DNA of 36,026 nt from CAKRPJ01 sp934376955 (GCA_934376955.1 CAKRPJ010000025.1:1-36026); one strand, 5' to 3'. Positions 1 through 8,455 are shown, counted from the stretch's first letter. Notes: generated by a model not told the origin, from the letters alone. Made by a program: numbers and translations.

Positions 1-76
1 TTTCATCCCGGTTTATGTCTATAACGGCAGAGGCTGCCGCTCAATCATCTGTTTTTAATGATTTTGCGACAGCCCC
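1..76. mobile_element. possible insertion-sequence terminus (partial, runs off left edge)
   Basis: No gene is visible here. The segment ends at about 60-76 in GATTTTGCGACAGCCCC, which on the other strand reads GGGGCTGTCGCAAAATC. From memory this resembles terminal inverted repeats of some transposase families (IS1182-like). It contains a 6-bp hairpin, CGGCAG-AGG-CTGCCG (24-38), followed on the plus strand by a T run (52-57), compatible with a terminator. It lies seven bases from the 3' end of tRNA-Ser. The other element end and any transposase would be outside the window, so this is a tentative call. Confidence 0.3.
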
Positions 77-82
77 TAAACG

Positions 83-172
83 CGGAGACGGAGGGATTCG
101 AACCCTCGTGCCGGGATGAACCGACAAACGCATTTCGAGTGCGCCGCGTTACGACCGCTTCGCTACGTCTCC
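83..172 (-). tRNA. tRNA-Ser (anticodon CGA)
   Basis: On the minus strand the sequence folds as a class II tRNA. The 7-bp acceptor stem is GGAGACG/CGTCTCC with discriminator G. The anticodon stem-loop is GCGCA-CTCGAAA-TGCGT, giving anticodon CGA for the UCG serine codon. The long variable arm pairs TGTCGG with CCGGCA, and the T arm carries GGTTCGAATCC. The long variable arm is the serine hallmark. No CCA is encoded. It reads codons also served by wobble tRNAs, so it is probably a helper tRNA. Confidence 0.95.
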
Positions 173-214
173 AAAAGAAAACAGTCTGGTTCCTGAACAG
201 AACGACCATTTTCT

Positions 215-243
215 ATTATACATGATTTTTATTGATTTGTGTA
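215..243 (-). promoter_or_regulatory. promoter for tRNA-Ser
   Basis: On the minus strand a perfect -10 TATAAT (215-220) follows a -35-like TACACA (238-243) after exactly 17 bp. Predicted transcription starts near 208, about 36 bases before the mature tRNA 5' end. This fits a short trimmed leader. The rest of 173-314 is AT-rich and shows nothing else convincing. Confidence 0.6.
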
Positions 244-314
244 GTAGGAAAATGAACTTTTTAAAAATTTTATTCCAATGTAAGTTTGTGCTTCATCTGC
301 AGCAGATCGCAGGG

Positions 315-1430
315 TCAATTATTTTGTTCCGCAAAGTAGGAATCTAACGCTGAGACGATTCCGGATGCCAGCTTTTCCTGATAGTTTTCATCCTGAAGCC
401 ATTTTTCCTCATCCGGGTTGCTTAAAAATCCCATCTCCACAACAGACACCGGTATTTTCGACCAGTTGATCTCTCCGTAGTTATCGGCCTCCTGTACTCC
501 GCGGTTTTTCGTTCCTGTCGCCCCACAGAGGCTGTCAATGATCTTTTTGGACAGAGAATAGCTCTTACTGTGAAGCTCCGCGTTATAAGGATTATGATCC
601 GTCATACAGATGCTGAGAGCGCCATATATCCCGGAGTTTTCCATGGAGTTGGCATGTAGGCGTACTACAACGTCTGCTCCGCTCTTATTTGCAATATTCG
701 CTCTTTCTTCATTTCCTAAATTTACATCATGTCCGGTGCGGATCATAACGGTATGATAGCCTTTTTCCCGGAGCATCCGATCCAGCCTTTGCGCCACTGT
801 CAGCGTCAGCTCATATTCCTTGATCCCGGTTACTGTCCCGGAGGAGCCCTCCGGCATCTTTGCCTTCATTGTCTTGGAATCCGGCCCGATCGGTTCTTTT
901 TCCGAATTTGCCTTTGCCTGATGACCGGCATCAATTGCTACGGTATATCCGTTCCATGGAATTTCTTCTTCCCGGATCCCTGCTGCACGGGCGCGGACAT
1001 TTCCCATAAGCTCACCATCAGCCGACAGGGCAGCTTCTTCGTCTCCATTATCGGCTGCTTGGGAGATCTCCCCGGCCTCCGGCGGATTTCCCTCCTCAAG
1101 AAGGCTCTGAAGCTCTGCCTGTTCGCCTGTTTCAGAGACTTCATCAAAGGCTCCTGCTTCCTCAGTCTCCTCTGTTTCCGTTGGTACTTCTGTTTCTGCC
1201 GCCTCCTCTGTTTCCGCAGATAGATCCGTCTTCACTGAAACAGAGCCCACACCGGCTGCCGATATGGCGGATGGCTCTGCTACCTCCGCTGCCATTTCCG
1301 CCTCCGTCGTCTGTTCAAGCTCCATAACCTGATATTTTGCCGTCCCGGCACAGCCCGAAAGTATACCGGAAAGTAAAAGTCCGATCAAAAGGACACCGCA
1401 AAGCTTTTTCCCCGTCTCTCTGTTTCTCAC
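315..1430 (-). CDS. lipoprotein N-acetylmuramoyl-L-alanine amidase (Amidase_3)
   Basis: This is a predicted zinc amidase that cleaves the amide bond between N-acetylmuramic acid and L-alanine in peptidoglycan, acting outside the membrane. The N terminus has a lysine-rich start, a hydrophobic stretch (about 12-24) and a lipobox LSGC with the lipidated Cys at 27. Residues about 35-140 are a Glu/Ala/Thr-rich, probably disordered spacer. The Amidase_3 domain spans about 160-370. The zinc-binding and catalytic residues are visible: His170 (DAGH), Glu205 (KEYEL), His259 (RLHANS) and Glu332 (VVEMGF). The ATG overlaps the stop of mnmA as ATGA, so translation is probably coupled, although the two jobs are unrelated. 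It is the last gene of the nifS-nifU-mnmA operon. No strong terminator follows it. Confidence 0.93.
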   Translation of the reverse strand: MRNRETGKKLCGVLLIGLLLSGILSGCAGTAKYQVMELEQTTEAEMAAEVAEPSAISAAGVGSVSVKTDLSAETEEAAETEVPTETEETEEAGAFDEVSETGEQAELQSLLEEGNPPEAGEISQAADNGDEEAALSADGELMGNVRARAAGIREEEIPWNGYTVAIDAGHQAKANSEKEPIGPDSKTMKAKMPEGSSGTVTGIKEYELTLTVAQRLDRMLREKGYHTVMIRTGHDVNLGNEERANIANKSGADVVVRLHANSMENSGIYGALSICMTDHNPYNAELHSKSYSLSKKIIDSLCGATGTKNRGVQEADNYGEINWSKIPVSVVEMGFLSNPDEEKWLQDENYQEKLASGIVSALDSYFAEQNN

Positions 1431-2503
1431 AGGATGGTTCCTCCTCCGAATACATGGTCATCTTCATAAAACACAACAGCCTGTCCCGGTGTGATCGCCC
1501 TCTGGGGAAAATCAAACAGGCATTCAACTCTCCCATCCGGAAGCTCACGGATCAGGCACGGCGCACCCTTATGGCTATAGCGTATCTTCGCCATAACGCG
1601 GCGTTCCCCGCCATTTAAGCCTTCCACCGCCATCCAGTTCACATCTGAACAGATAAGGTGATCTGAAAAAACATCTTCCCCGTCACCGATCACGACCTCG
1701 TCGGTATCCGGCCGGATCTCCGTTACAAACACCGGATGGCCCATAGAAAGGTTCAGTCCCTTCCTCTGACCGACGGTGTAGTGGGTGATCCCTTTATGGC
1801 GGCCCAAAATGCGGCCATCCTTATCAATAAAGTTTCCTGCTCCCGGAACACGTTCCACCGCCTGTTCAATAAAGCCGGCATAATCATTGTCGGGAATAAA
1901 ACAGATCTCCATGCTGTCCTTCTTCTTTGCAACTGCCAGTCCCTTTTCTTCGGCGATCCTCCGGATCTCATCCTTTGTATAATCTCCCACCGGCATCAGC
2001 GTCCGCTTCAGCTGCTCCTGTGTCAGGTTATAAAGCGCATACGTCTGATCCTTGGACGCTGTTACCGAATTGCGGATCGTGTATCTCCCATTGGGAAGCT
2101 GCATGATACGCGCGTAATGCCCAGTTGCGATATAGTCCGCGCCGATTTCCATGCTACGGGCAAGAAGCGCCTCCCATTTTACGAACCGGTTGCATGCAAT
2201 ACAGGGATTTGGAGTACGTCCATGGAGATATTCATCCACAAAATAATCGATCACGGATCTCTTAAATTCCTGTCTGAAATTCATCACGTAATAGGGGATC
2301 CCCAGCGACCATGCCACGCGCCTTGCGTCCTCCACCGCACTGAGACCGCAGCAGCCACCGTTTTCCGCACTGATCTCCGGAGCCTCATCCTGCCAGATCT
2401 GCATGGTCACACCGATCACATCGTATCCCTGTTCTTTTAAAAGGCAGGCGGCAACCGAAGAATCGACGCCGCCAGACATGCCTACAACTACCTTTTTTTT
2501 CAT
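1427..2503 (-). CDS. mnmA: tRNA-specific 2-thiouridylase MnmA
   Basis: MnmA makes the 2-thio group on wobble uridine 34 of tRNA-Lys, -Glu and -Gln, activating the uridine with ATP and using persulfide sulfur from a cysteine desulfurase. The N-terminal PP-loop SGGVDSS (residues 10-16) binds ATP. The two redox and catalytic cysteines are in NPCIACN (Cys104 is the likely nucleophile) and, about 100 residues later, in MEICFIPD. The length of 358 residues is normal. It begins three bases after the nifU stop, and nifS lies just beyond. The sulfur donor and acceptor are therefore encoded together, a common Gram-positive arrangement. The 3' end overlaps the amidase gene by four bases. Confidence 0.97.
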   Translation of the reverse strand: MKKKVVVGMSGGVDSSVAACLLKEQGYDVIGVTMQIWQDEAPEISAENGGCCGLSAVEDARRVAWSLGIPYYVMNFRQEFKRSVIDYFVDEYLHGRTPNPCIACNRFVKWEALLARSMEIGADYIATGHYARIMQLPNGRYTIRNSVTASKDQTYALYNLTQEQLKRTLMPVGDYTKDEIRRIAEEKGLAVAKKKDSMEICFIPDNDYAGFIEQAVERVPGAGNFIDKDGRILGRHKGITHYTVGQRKGLNLSMGHPVFVTEIRPDTDEVVIGDGEDVFSDHLICSDVNWMAVEGLNGGERRVMAKIRYSHKGAPCLIRELPDGRVECLFDFPQRAITPGQAVVFYEDDHVFGGGTIL

Positions 2504-2506
2504 TCT

Positions 2507-2947
2507 TTAGTATTCCTCATCCTCATCATGCTCGCTGATGTCAGACTTCGGCTTTTCCAGACCCTCGATCTTGATGCCATGCTTCTCGGCATAGTCCCAG
2601 AGAGCTGCGTGGATGGCCTCCTCTGCAAGGAGAGAGCAGTGTACCTTCACCGGCGGAAGTCCGTCAAGAGCTTCCATAACCGCCTTATTTGTTACCTGCA
2701 TAGCCTCCTCGATGGTTTTTCCCTTTACCATCTCTGTAGCCATGCTGCTGGTGGCAACGGCAGCGCCGCAGCCGAAGGTTTTAAACTTGCAGTCCTTGAT
2801 GATGTGGCTCTTATCATCGATATCGAGATATATCCTCATGATATCTCCGCACTTTGCATTTCCTACTGTTCCGACTCCGCTGGCGCCCTCGATCTCTCCT
2901 ACATTTCTCGGATGCTGGAAATGATCCATTACTTTATCTGAATACAT
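2507..2947 (-). CDS. nifU: Fe-S cluster assembly scaffold, NifU/IscU family
   Basis: This scaffold protein holds nascent Fe-S clusters built from sulfur supplied by the neighbouring desulfurase. The three ligand cysteines of the IscU fold are present: Cys33 (AKCGD, with Asp35 beside it), Cys60 (FGCGAA) and Cys104 (VHCSLL). At 146 residues it is the single-domain IscU-type form. The C terminus has a short acidic tail (EHDEDEEY) not needed for the fold. A clear ribosome site, AAAGGAG, precedes the ATG. It sits between nifS (64-base gap upstream) and mnmA (three-base gap). The tail also resembles clostridial NifU-like proteins that work with NifS rather than a full Isc set; no hscA, hscB or fdx is nearby. 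Confidence 0.96.
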   Translation of the reverse strand: MYSDKVMDHFQHPRNVGEIEGASGVGTVGNAKCGDIMRIYLDIDDKSHIIKDCKFKTFGCGAAVATSSMATEMVKGKTIEEAMQVTNKAVMEALDGLPPVKVHCSLLAEEAIHAALWDYAEKHGIKIEGLEKPKSDISEHDEDEEY

Positions 2948-3011
2948 AAATTTTTCTCCTTTCCATCATACGGTCTTTTGGTTATACCGTCTTTTCGTCT
3001 GTCCGTTTTAC

Positions 3012-4208
3012 TTATCTTGCTTCCTTTTTTTCTCTGCTTTTCACAAAATCCTCGTAAAGCGGAGACATGGAACGAAGCTTTTCAACGATCTGCTTAAGTT
3101 TATCCACTGTATAGTCGATATCTTCTCTGGTCGTCTCATCACTTAAGGTCAGTCTGAGAGAGCCATGAGCGATCTCATGCGGCAGTCCGATTGCTAAAAG
3201 CACATGGGACGGATCTAAGGAACCGGAGGTACACGCAGATCCGGAGGAGCCGCAGATCCCTGCCATATCTAACATGATAAGAAGGGACTCGCCTTCGATA
3301 AACTGGAAGGAAAAGTTTGCATTATTAGAAAGTCTCTGTGTCGGATGCCCGTTCAGCCTTGTGTAGGGGATCTCCGTCATTACGCGGTGGATCAGGTGAT
3401 CGCGCAGCTCAGTCTCCTTTGTTCTTACTGCATCGATCGTTTCCTGAGCGAGGGAAACTGCCTTTCCCATTCCCACGATACCCGGTACATTTTCAGTTCC
3501 GGCGCGGCGTTTTCTCTCCTGTGCGCCTCCGTGGATAAAGGAGCGGAGCTTCAGGCCCTTTCTGATATAAAGGAAGCCGACTCCCTTCGGTCCGTGGAAT
3601 TTATGTGCGCTGGCGCTTAACATATCAATATGGTATTCATTCACGTTGATCGGCTCGTGACAGTACGCCTGTACGGCATCGGTATGAAAAAGGATACCGT
3701 TTGCCTTTGCGATCTCACCGATCTCACGGATCGGCTGGATCGTACCGATCTCATTATTAGCAAACATCACGGAGATCAGGATCGTGTCCGGACGGATCGC
3801 CTTTTTAAGTGCCTCCAAACTTACCACGCCGTTTTCATCTACGGGCAGGTAGGTCACCTCATAGCCATGCTGCTCTAAAAACTGGCCGGTGTGCAGGATC
3901 GCGTGATGCTCAATCTGTGTTGTGATTATGTGTTTTCCCTTGGAGGCATACGCATCAGCAGCTGCCTTTAACGCCCAGTTGTCTGATTCGGTACCGCCAT
4001 TAGTAAAATAGATCTCATTTTCATTTGCGCCTAAGGAATTTGCGATCGTTTCCCTGGCATGGGCCATTGCCTTTTTGCACGGTGTGGAAAAACTATACAC
4101 CGAAGATGGATTTCCATAATACTCCGTATAATACGGAAGCATTGCCTCCACAACCTCAGGACGAACCTTCGTTGTAGCCGCGTTGTCAAGATAAATCAAC
4201 TTTGTCAT
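3012..4208 (-). CDS. nifS: cysteine desulfurase NifS/IscS
   Basis: This PLP enzyme converts cysteine to alanine and carries the sulfur as a persulfide for Fe-S assembly (NifU) and tRNA thiolation (MnmA). The protein starts MTKLIYLDNAATT, the usual N terminus. The frame stays open upstream to 4283, but the ATG at 4208 is preceded by AAAGGCGG and matches the family start. The PLP lysine is in SAHKFHGPKG, and the active-site cysteine loop reads SSGSACTSGS, the group I type. The length is 398 residues. It is the first gene of the operon, with a promoter at 4289-4318 and a leader of about 74 bases. No Rrf2/IscR regulator gene is adjacent. Confidence 0.96.
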   Translation of the reverse strand: MTKLIYLDNAATTKVRPEVVEAMLPYYTEYYGNPSSVYSFSTPCKKAMAHARETIANSLGANENEIYFTNGGTESDNWALKAAADAYASKGKHIITTQIEHHAILHTGQFLEQHGYEVTYLPVDENGVVSLEALKKAIRPDTILISVMFANNEIGTIQPIREIGEIAKANGILFHTDAVQAYCHEPINVNEYHIDMLSASAHKFHGPKGVGFLYIRKGLKLRSFIHGGAQERKRRAGTENVPGIVGMGKAVSLAQETIDAVRTKETELRDHLIHRVMTEIPYTRLNGHPTQRLSNNANFSFQFIEGESLLIMLDMAGICGSSGSACTSGSLDPSHVLLAIGLPHEIAHGSLRLTLSDETTREDIDYTVDKLKQIVEKLRSMSPLYEDFVKSREKKEAR

Positions 4209-4288
4209 AAATCCGCCTTTCTGTAAATACAGGTTAAAAGCCTCATCTACACTTATTCTATGTTTCCTTTTTCCGGAAACCATTCTAC

Positions 4289-4318
4289 ATTATATATGAT
4301 ATTCCGCATTAATTTCAA
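4289..4318 (-). promoter_or_regulatory. promoter of the nifS-nifU-mnmA-amidase operon
   Basis: On the minus strand -35 TTGAAA (4313-4318) and -10 TATAAT (4289-4294) are separated by 18 bp. The predicted start is near 4282, about 74 bases upstream of the nifS ATG. The 122-base region up to 4406 is very AT-rich and divides nifS from the divergent flippase gene. I could not settle on one promoter for the plus strand. Confidence 0.6.
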
Positions 4319-4406
4319 CCGGAATCAATAATTTTAAGAAAAATATAATAATATTGAGATTCATTTTCACATATACTTTCCGAAAAGGTCTCTAAAAGGA
4401 GGCTCC

Positions 4407-5906
4407 ATGCGTGACGACTTCCGCCCCCATCGCCTTCTGATCGGAACATTGATACTCACTGCCTCCGGGATATTCTCAAGAGTCCTCGGCTTCTTCTACA
4501 GGATCTTTCTGTCCCGCAGGATCGGTGCGGAGGGGCTTGGCATTTATCAGATGATCTTTCCTGTTTACGGGATCTGCTTTTCTCTCTGCGCCGGCTCGCT
4601 GCAGACAGCCATCTCCCGCTTTACTGCCGCAGACCGTGCCCATGCCGGGAGGACTCTGCTCTCGGGACTTTTTCTCTCCCTCTCGCTGTCGCTTGCCTTT
4701 ACGGGACTTATCCTGCATTTTTCTCAGCCCATTGCGGTATATATTCTCCGGGAGCCCCGCTGTGCGCCTCTTTTATCCATCATGGCCCTCGCTTTTCCCT
4801 GTATTTCTGTTAATGCCTGTATAAGCGGCTATTATTATGGAAAGGAGCTGGTCGCGATCCCCGCGGTTTCCCAGCTTGTGGAGCAATGTATCCGTATTTT
4901 TGCTGTCTGGTTTACCGCCTGCATCCTGATAAGCCGTGAGAGACCTGTTACCGTACAGCTCGCCGTGATCGGACTTGCAGCCGGTGAAGCCGCCTCCGCT
5001 CTCTTTACCGCCTTATCGTATTTCATTCTTCACGGCATTCCGACAGTTGGGAGGGTACAGGAGCTCTATCCGGTCATGATATCCCTGACCTCCATGGCGC
5101 TCCCCCTCATGGCAACACGCCTTGTCATGAATCTCCTCCAGAGTGCCGAGACCATATTGATCCCCGGAAGGTTAAGCCTTTTCGGGCTTACCCACACACA
5201 GTCCGTCAGTATTTACGGTGTACTCACCGGAATGGCAATGCCCTTTATCCTCTTTCCTTCCGCTATCGTAAACTCTCTGGCCGTCGTTCTCCTTCCGAAT
5301 ATTGCCAGACAGCAATCCTGCGGAAATCAGCCCGCCATTTCCCGGCGCGTTTCCATGTCCCTTCGATACAGCCTCTATATGGGGATCCTGTGTGTCGGGA
5401 TCTTTGCTGTATTCGGAGAAACACTGGGGCTTCAGGTATTTAAAAACCGGGATGCCGGGACTTTTATCTCCATTCTTTCATGGCTCTGCCCGTTTCTCTA
5501 TCTTGCGACCACAATGGGAAGTATTTTAAATGGTCTCGGAAAGACAAATACGACCTTTCTTCATCATATAGCTGCGATGCTTTTAAGGCTTGCCTTTGTC
5601 TTTTTCGGCATCCCACGCTTCGGGATCCGGGCTTTCCTGTGGGGAATGCTGGCGGGAGAGCTTCTTTTGGCCCTGCTGCATTATATATCTCTTTTGCGGC
5701 TTGTTTCCTTTTCCCGGAACGTGTGGGAAAATCTGATAAAGCCCATAGCCTGCATTCTGGCTGCATTGGGGATCTTCCGCCTTCTACCCGATCCATCAGC
5801 ACCATCCGGGGGAATGGCCGCACTGTTTATCACCCTTTTAAAGATCACATTTGTAGTCAGCTGTTATCTTCTGTTTTTGCTCCTGCTCCACAAAGAGTCT
5901 TCGTAA
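4407..5906 (+). CDS. SpoVB/MurJ-like polysaccharide flippase (MOP superfamily)
   Basis: This is a polytopic membrane protein of 499 residues, the usual length of 14-helix MOP-superfamily flippases. The N terminus (LLIGTLILTASGIFSRVLGFFYRI, split by the opening charged residues) and the following RIGAEGLGIYQMIFPVY are typical of the SpoVB and MurJ-like branch. That branch flips lipid-linked cell-wall or spore-cortex precursors. Hydrophobic segments alternate with short charged loops to the end. A strong ribosome site (AAAAGGAGG) sits five bases before the ATG. It is transcribed alone, divergent from nifS and convergent with the small gene at 5937. Whether it serves sporulation, lipid II or another glycan cannot be decided from sequence. 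Confidence 0.88.
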   Translation: MRDDFRPHRLLIGTLILTASGIFSRVLGFFYRIFLSRRIGAEGLGIYQMIFPVYGICFSLCAGSLQTAISRFTAADRAHAGRTLLSGLFLSLSLSLAFTGLILHFSQPIAVYILREPRCAPLLSIMALAFPCISVNACISGYYYGKELVAIPAVSQLVEQCIRIFAVWFTACILISRERPVTVQLAVIGLAAGEAASALFTALSYFILHGIPTVGRVQELYPVMISLTSMALPLMATRLVMNLLQSAETILIPGRLSLFGLTHTQSVSIYGVLTGMAMPFILFPSAIVNSLAVVLLPNIARQQSCGNQPAISRRVSMSLRYSLYMGILCVGIFAVFGETLGLQVFKNRDAGTFISILSWLCPFLYLATTMGSILNGLGKTNTTFLHHIAAMLLRLAFVFFGIPRFGIRAFLWGMLAGELLLALLHYISLLRLVSFSRNVWENLIKPIACILAALGIFRLLPDPSAPSGGMAALFITLLKITFVVSCYLLFLLLLHKESS

Positions 5907-5936
5907 AGCCTGCCCATAAAGACAGCTATCCGGCTT

Positions 5937-6167
5937 CTACTCATCAAAAACCACCGTTACATAGTAGCCCCGATCATTCTGTATGATCTCCTTCACCACT
6001 CCCTTTCGGCTCTTAAGCCTCTCATTGAACCGAAAAAGCCCGGACATTGCCACCGCCGGCTCGATCATATAGTTTACGTTAACCGGTGTCACCGATTCGC
6101 TGATGTCCACGGTCTGCCCTTCCTTTACGAGGCCCGGCCGCTCCATTTTAAATACCACTTCTCTCAT
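5937..6167 (-). CDS. small protein of unknown function (76 aa)
   Basis: I do not recognise this family. The protein is 76 residues, rich in Val and charged residues, with no membrane segment or signal peptide, so it is probably cytosolic. The pattern of short hydrophobic stretches ending GYYVTVVFDE suggests a small beta-rich fold. The frame opens at 6176, but a site AAAGGA lies eight bases before the ATG at 6167 and overlaps the earlier ATG, so I place the start at 6167 (MREVVFK). It follows apt in the same direction after 68 bases that contain a hairpin (6190-6226). Its coding capacity is supported by the good ribosome site and ordinary amino acid composition. Confidence 0.65.
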   Translation of the reverse strand: MREVVFKMERPGLVKEGQTVDISESVTPVNVNYMIEPAVAMSGLFRFNERLKSRKGVVKEIIQNDRGYYVTVVFDE

Positions 6168-6189
6168 ATTTCCCATCCTTTCGAGATAA

Positions 6190-6226
6190 ATACGGGCCGG
6201 CAGTTTTTAAACCGCAGGCCCTGTAT
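6190..6226 (-). other. hairpin between apt and the downstream small gene
   Basis: ATACGGGCC (6190-6198) pairs with GGCCCTGTAT (6217-6226) with one bulged base. The minus strand continues as TTTATC, too short a T run for a convincing terminator. It may weaken read-through from apt or mark an RNA processing point. Confidence 0.35.
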
Positions 6227-6235
6227 TCTTTCCTG

Positions 6236-6760
6236 TTATTTTCCTTCGTATACGATCGCTGATTCCACGTTATATCCGGCAAGCTTTTTTCTGCCCTCAA
6301 GGCCTGCCAGCTCCATAACGAAACAGATCTTAACCACCTCGCCGCCAAGCTCCTCGATCAGCTTTGCAATTGCCTCAACGGTGCCTCCCGTGGCGATCAG
6401 GTCATCAATGATAACAACCTTCTGACCGGGCTTTATGGAATCTCGGTGCATCTCGATTCTTCCGGTACCATATTCTAAGGCATATTCCCGGGATACGGTC
6501 TCTCTGGGAAGCTTGCCCGGCTTTCTTGCCAGAACAAATGACTTATTAAGCTCATAGGCTACCGGCATGCCAAAAATAAAGCCTCGGGATTCCGCTCCGA
6601 CCACTACGTCAAAGTCAACATCCTTCAGCATCTCCAAAAGCGTATCAATTGCCAAATGCAGTCCGTCCTTATCCTGCAGGATCGAGGTCACATCTCGGAA
6701 AATAATCCCCGGACTCGGAAAATCCGGTATACTTACTACATAATCTTCCAGTTTTTTCAT
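6236..6760 (-). CDS. apt: adenine phosphoribosyltransferase
   Basis: This purine salvage enzyme joins adenine and PRPP to make AMP and pyrophosphate in the cytosol. The sequence has the PRPP-binding signature VVIIDDLIATGGT and the N-terminal SIPDFPSPGIIFRD stretch typical of Apt. Length is 174 residues from the ATG at 6760, which is preceded by AAAGGACGG. The frame is open further upstream to 6808, but that extension is unlike the family and overlaps the promoter. In many Firmicutes apt lies near relA, but no relA is in this window. The gene has its own promoter (6792-6820) and diverges from an M23 peptidase gene. Confidence 0.96.
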   Translation of the reverse strand: MKKLEDYVVSIPDFPSPGIIFRDVTSILQDKDGLHLAIDTLLEMLKDVDFDVVVGAESRGFIFGMPVAYELNKSFVLARKPGKLPRETVSREYALEYGTGRIEMHRDSIKPGQKVVIIDDLIATGGTVEAIAKLIEELGGEVVKICFVMELAGLEGRKKLAGYNVESAIVYEGK

Positions 6761-6791
6761 TTTTATTTCCGTCCTTTCTAAAACTAACACT

Positions 6792-6820
6792 AGCATAGCA
6801 CAATTCAATTCTTATGACAA
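6792..6820 (-). promoter_or_regulatory. promoter of apt
   Basis: The minus strand has -35 TTGTCA (6815-6820), a 17-bp spacer and -10 TATGCT (6792-6797), preceded by TGC, an extended -10. Transcription would start near 6785, 25 bases before the apt ATG. Its position rules out the longer apt reading frame as the main product. Confidence 0.6.
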
Positions 6821-6894
6821 CAGGCATATTTCCGGACATGTCGGCATACATTTCTCTATGTGGGCTCAGCCCGCCTAAGGAGAGTGTATCTGCA

Positions 6895-7959
6895 ATGAAA
6901 ACAAATCGTCTATCACGTTCCGTGCGCATCATCCTCATACAGCTTCTTATCCTTTTTTTCCTCACCCTGTCCCTGTGCATAAAAAGCAGGCAGGCCGCTG
7001 CCGAAAATGTCCTTCCCGTCCAAAAAGAAAGCTTTATCCGATGGGTAGATTTTACAATTCCGGCAGAGGTCATGGAAAAGGCCCTCCATCTTGATATCGA
7101 TACCTGTCAGGATAAGCATCATCTCGACTGGATCACCCTTCTTGCATGGCTTGGAGCACGATACGGAGGAGATTTTTCCCGTTTCCGACAGAAGGATCTG
7201 GAGGAAGCTGCTGCAAGGCTGTCCTCCGGAGAAGCAATAAGCGCCATGACTGCCGATATGAAATATTTTCCCTACTATCTGGAGGCATACCGCGCAGTCC
7301 TTGGCGGTATGGTCGGCTATTTCCGACAGGAGATCGATGACCCGGAAAGCAGCCCGGAAAGCGGCAAAAGGATCTGGGTCACCAAATACGGGTTAAAGGA
7401 TTTTTCTCCCATTGCAAAGGGCTTTCCCTACAGCGATTATGATGATTTCGGTGCATCCCGCTCCTACGGTTTTAAAAGGAAGCATCTGGGCCACGACATG
7501 ATGGGGCAGGTAGGTACTCCTGTCATTGCCGTGGAATCCGGGTACGTTGAGGCCCTTGGCTGGAACAGATATGGCGGCTGGCGGATCGGGATCCGCAGCT
7601 TCGACCGGAAGCGGTATTATTATTACGCCCATCTGAGAAAGAACTATCCCTACCAGAGCGAGCTGAAGGTGGGGAGTGCGGTCACCGCCGGTGATGTCAT
7701 CGGATATCTTGGCCGTACCGGATACAGCGACACAGAAAATACCAACAACATCGATACTCCCCACCTTCATTTTGGTTTACAGCTGATCTTCGATGAATCT
7801 CAGAAAGAAGGAAACAATGAGATCTGGATCGACTGCTACGAGATCGTAAAATTTCTTCAGATGAACCAAAGCCAGGTCATCAAGGTCGATGGGACAAAGG
7901 AATGGCGCCGGGTATACCGACAGGATGACAGTGCCGTACCTCCCATCAAACGGTTATGA
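6895..7959 (+). CDS. M23-family (LytM-type) metallopeptidase, membrane-anchored or secreted
   Basis: This is a predicted zinc endopeptidase acting on peptidoglycan cross-bridges or stem peptides. The N terminus MKTNRLSRSVRIILIQLL begins a basic and then hydrophobic signal or anchor (about 8-30). A helical region follows, and the peptidase domain covers about 185-305. The M23 zinc ligands are recognisable as HxxxD-type GHDMMG and HLH in DTPHLHFG; a further His is in YYAHLRK. I chose the ATG at 6895 because it is preceded by TAAGGAGAG and starts the signal peptide; the open frame begins at 6814. It is 354 residues, monocistronic and convergent with the DUF3842 gene. Confidence 0.9.
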   Translation: MKTNRLSRSVRIILIQLLILFFLTLSLCIKSRQAAAENVLPVQKESFIRWVDFTIPAEVMEKALHLDIDTCQDKHHLDWITLLAWLGARYGGDFSRFRQKDLEEAAARLSSGEAISAMTADMKYFPYYLEAYRAVLGGMVGYFRQEIDDPESSPESGKRIWVTKYGLKDFSPIAKGFPYSDYDDFGASRSYGFKRKHLGHDMMGQVGTPVIAVESGYVEALGWNRYGGWRIGIRSFDRKRYYYYAHLRKNYPYQSELKVGSAVTAGDVIGYLGRTGYSDTENTNNIDTPHLHFGLQLIFDESQKEGNNEIWIDCYEIVKFLQMNQSQVIKVDGTKEWRRVYRQDDSAVPPIKRL

Positions 7960-8029
7960 GTGATCCCCTTTGCTGCTTGCCTGATTGGGTCAACCTCATC
8001 GTTCCCGGCATACTTATCCCTGCTGTCCG

Positions 8030-8455
8030 TCAGCTCAGACGCTCTGCCCCGGCTTTTATCTTCTCCACTTCTTCTGCCACCAGCTTTACATATTCCCCCA
8101 GCGGGAGCTCTTTACACCCCACTAAGAAGTGCTGGCACCGGTTCACCGGGATCAGCACTTTTTTTGCACTGCTCTGGCCGATGGCAACTGCCATCTTCGG
8201 TGTGATCTCCCCTAACAGTGAGTCTGCGATCACGATCCCCATCGGGCCGATAATGATATCGGCCCGTCTGCTCCCTACAATGGCAGGATTTTCTCCCGTG
8301 GCTCCCGCATCTGCCCCCGCCTTCAGCATAGCGGCTGTAGCGATGCTGTTCGTTCCAATCGCCAGAAGCTCATCCTCCGGGAACCGTTTTTTCAACTGTT
8401 CCACGATATTCTTTCCCATTTTTCCGCCCTGGCCATCGATCACCATGATCATCAT
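8030..8455 (-). CDS. DUF3842 family protein
   Basis: This 141-residue cytosolic protein matches my recollection of the DUF3842 family, common in Clostridia and of unknown function. It opens MMIMVIDGQGGKMGKN, a short beta strand followed by a Gly-rich turn like a nucleotide-binding loop. It continues with an alternating alpha/beta pattern (LLAIGTNSIATAAM, ADIIIGPMGIVI, KKVLIPVNRCQ). That suggests a small Rossmann-like domain, perhaps sensing a nucleotide. The ATG at 8455 has AGGA seven bases upstream. It follows the TPM gene after 47 bases and appears to be the last gene of the large operon starting at 17372. A larger open frame on the opposite strand here is not credible. Confidence 0.85.
   Translation of the reverse strand: MMIMVIDGQGGKMGKNIVEQLKKRFPEDELLAIGTNSIATAAMLKAGADAGATGENPAIVGSRRADIIIGPMGIVIADSLLGEITPKMAVAIGQSSAKKVLIPVNRCQHFLVGCKELPLGEYVKLVAEEVEKIKAGAERLS

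Noticed and set aside
1736..2440. 234-residue plus-strand frame opposite mnmA
   Set aside because: MnmA on the minus strand has all catalytic motifs; the opposite frame is a shadow with no recognisable protein features.
4344..4377. promoter for the SpoVB-like gene (TATAAT at 4344 or TATACT at 4372)
   Set aside because: Neither hexamer has an acceptable -35 at 16-19 bp, so I could not support a specific call.
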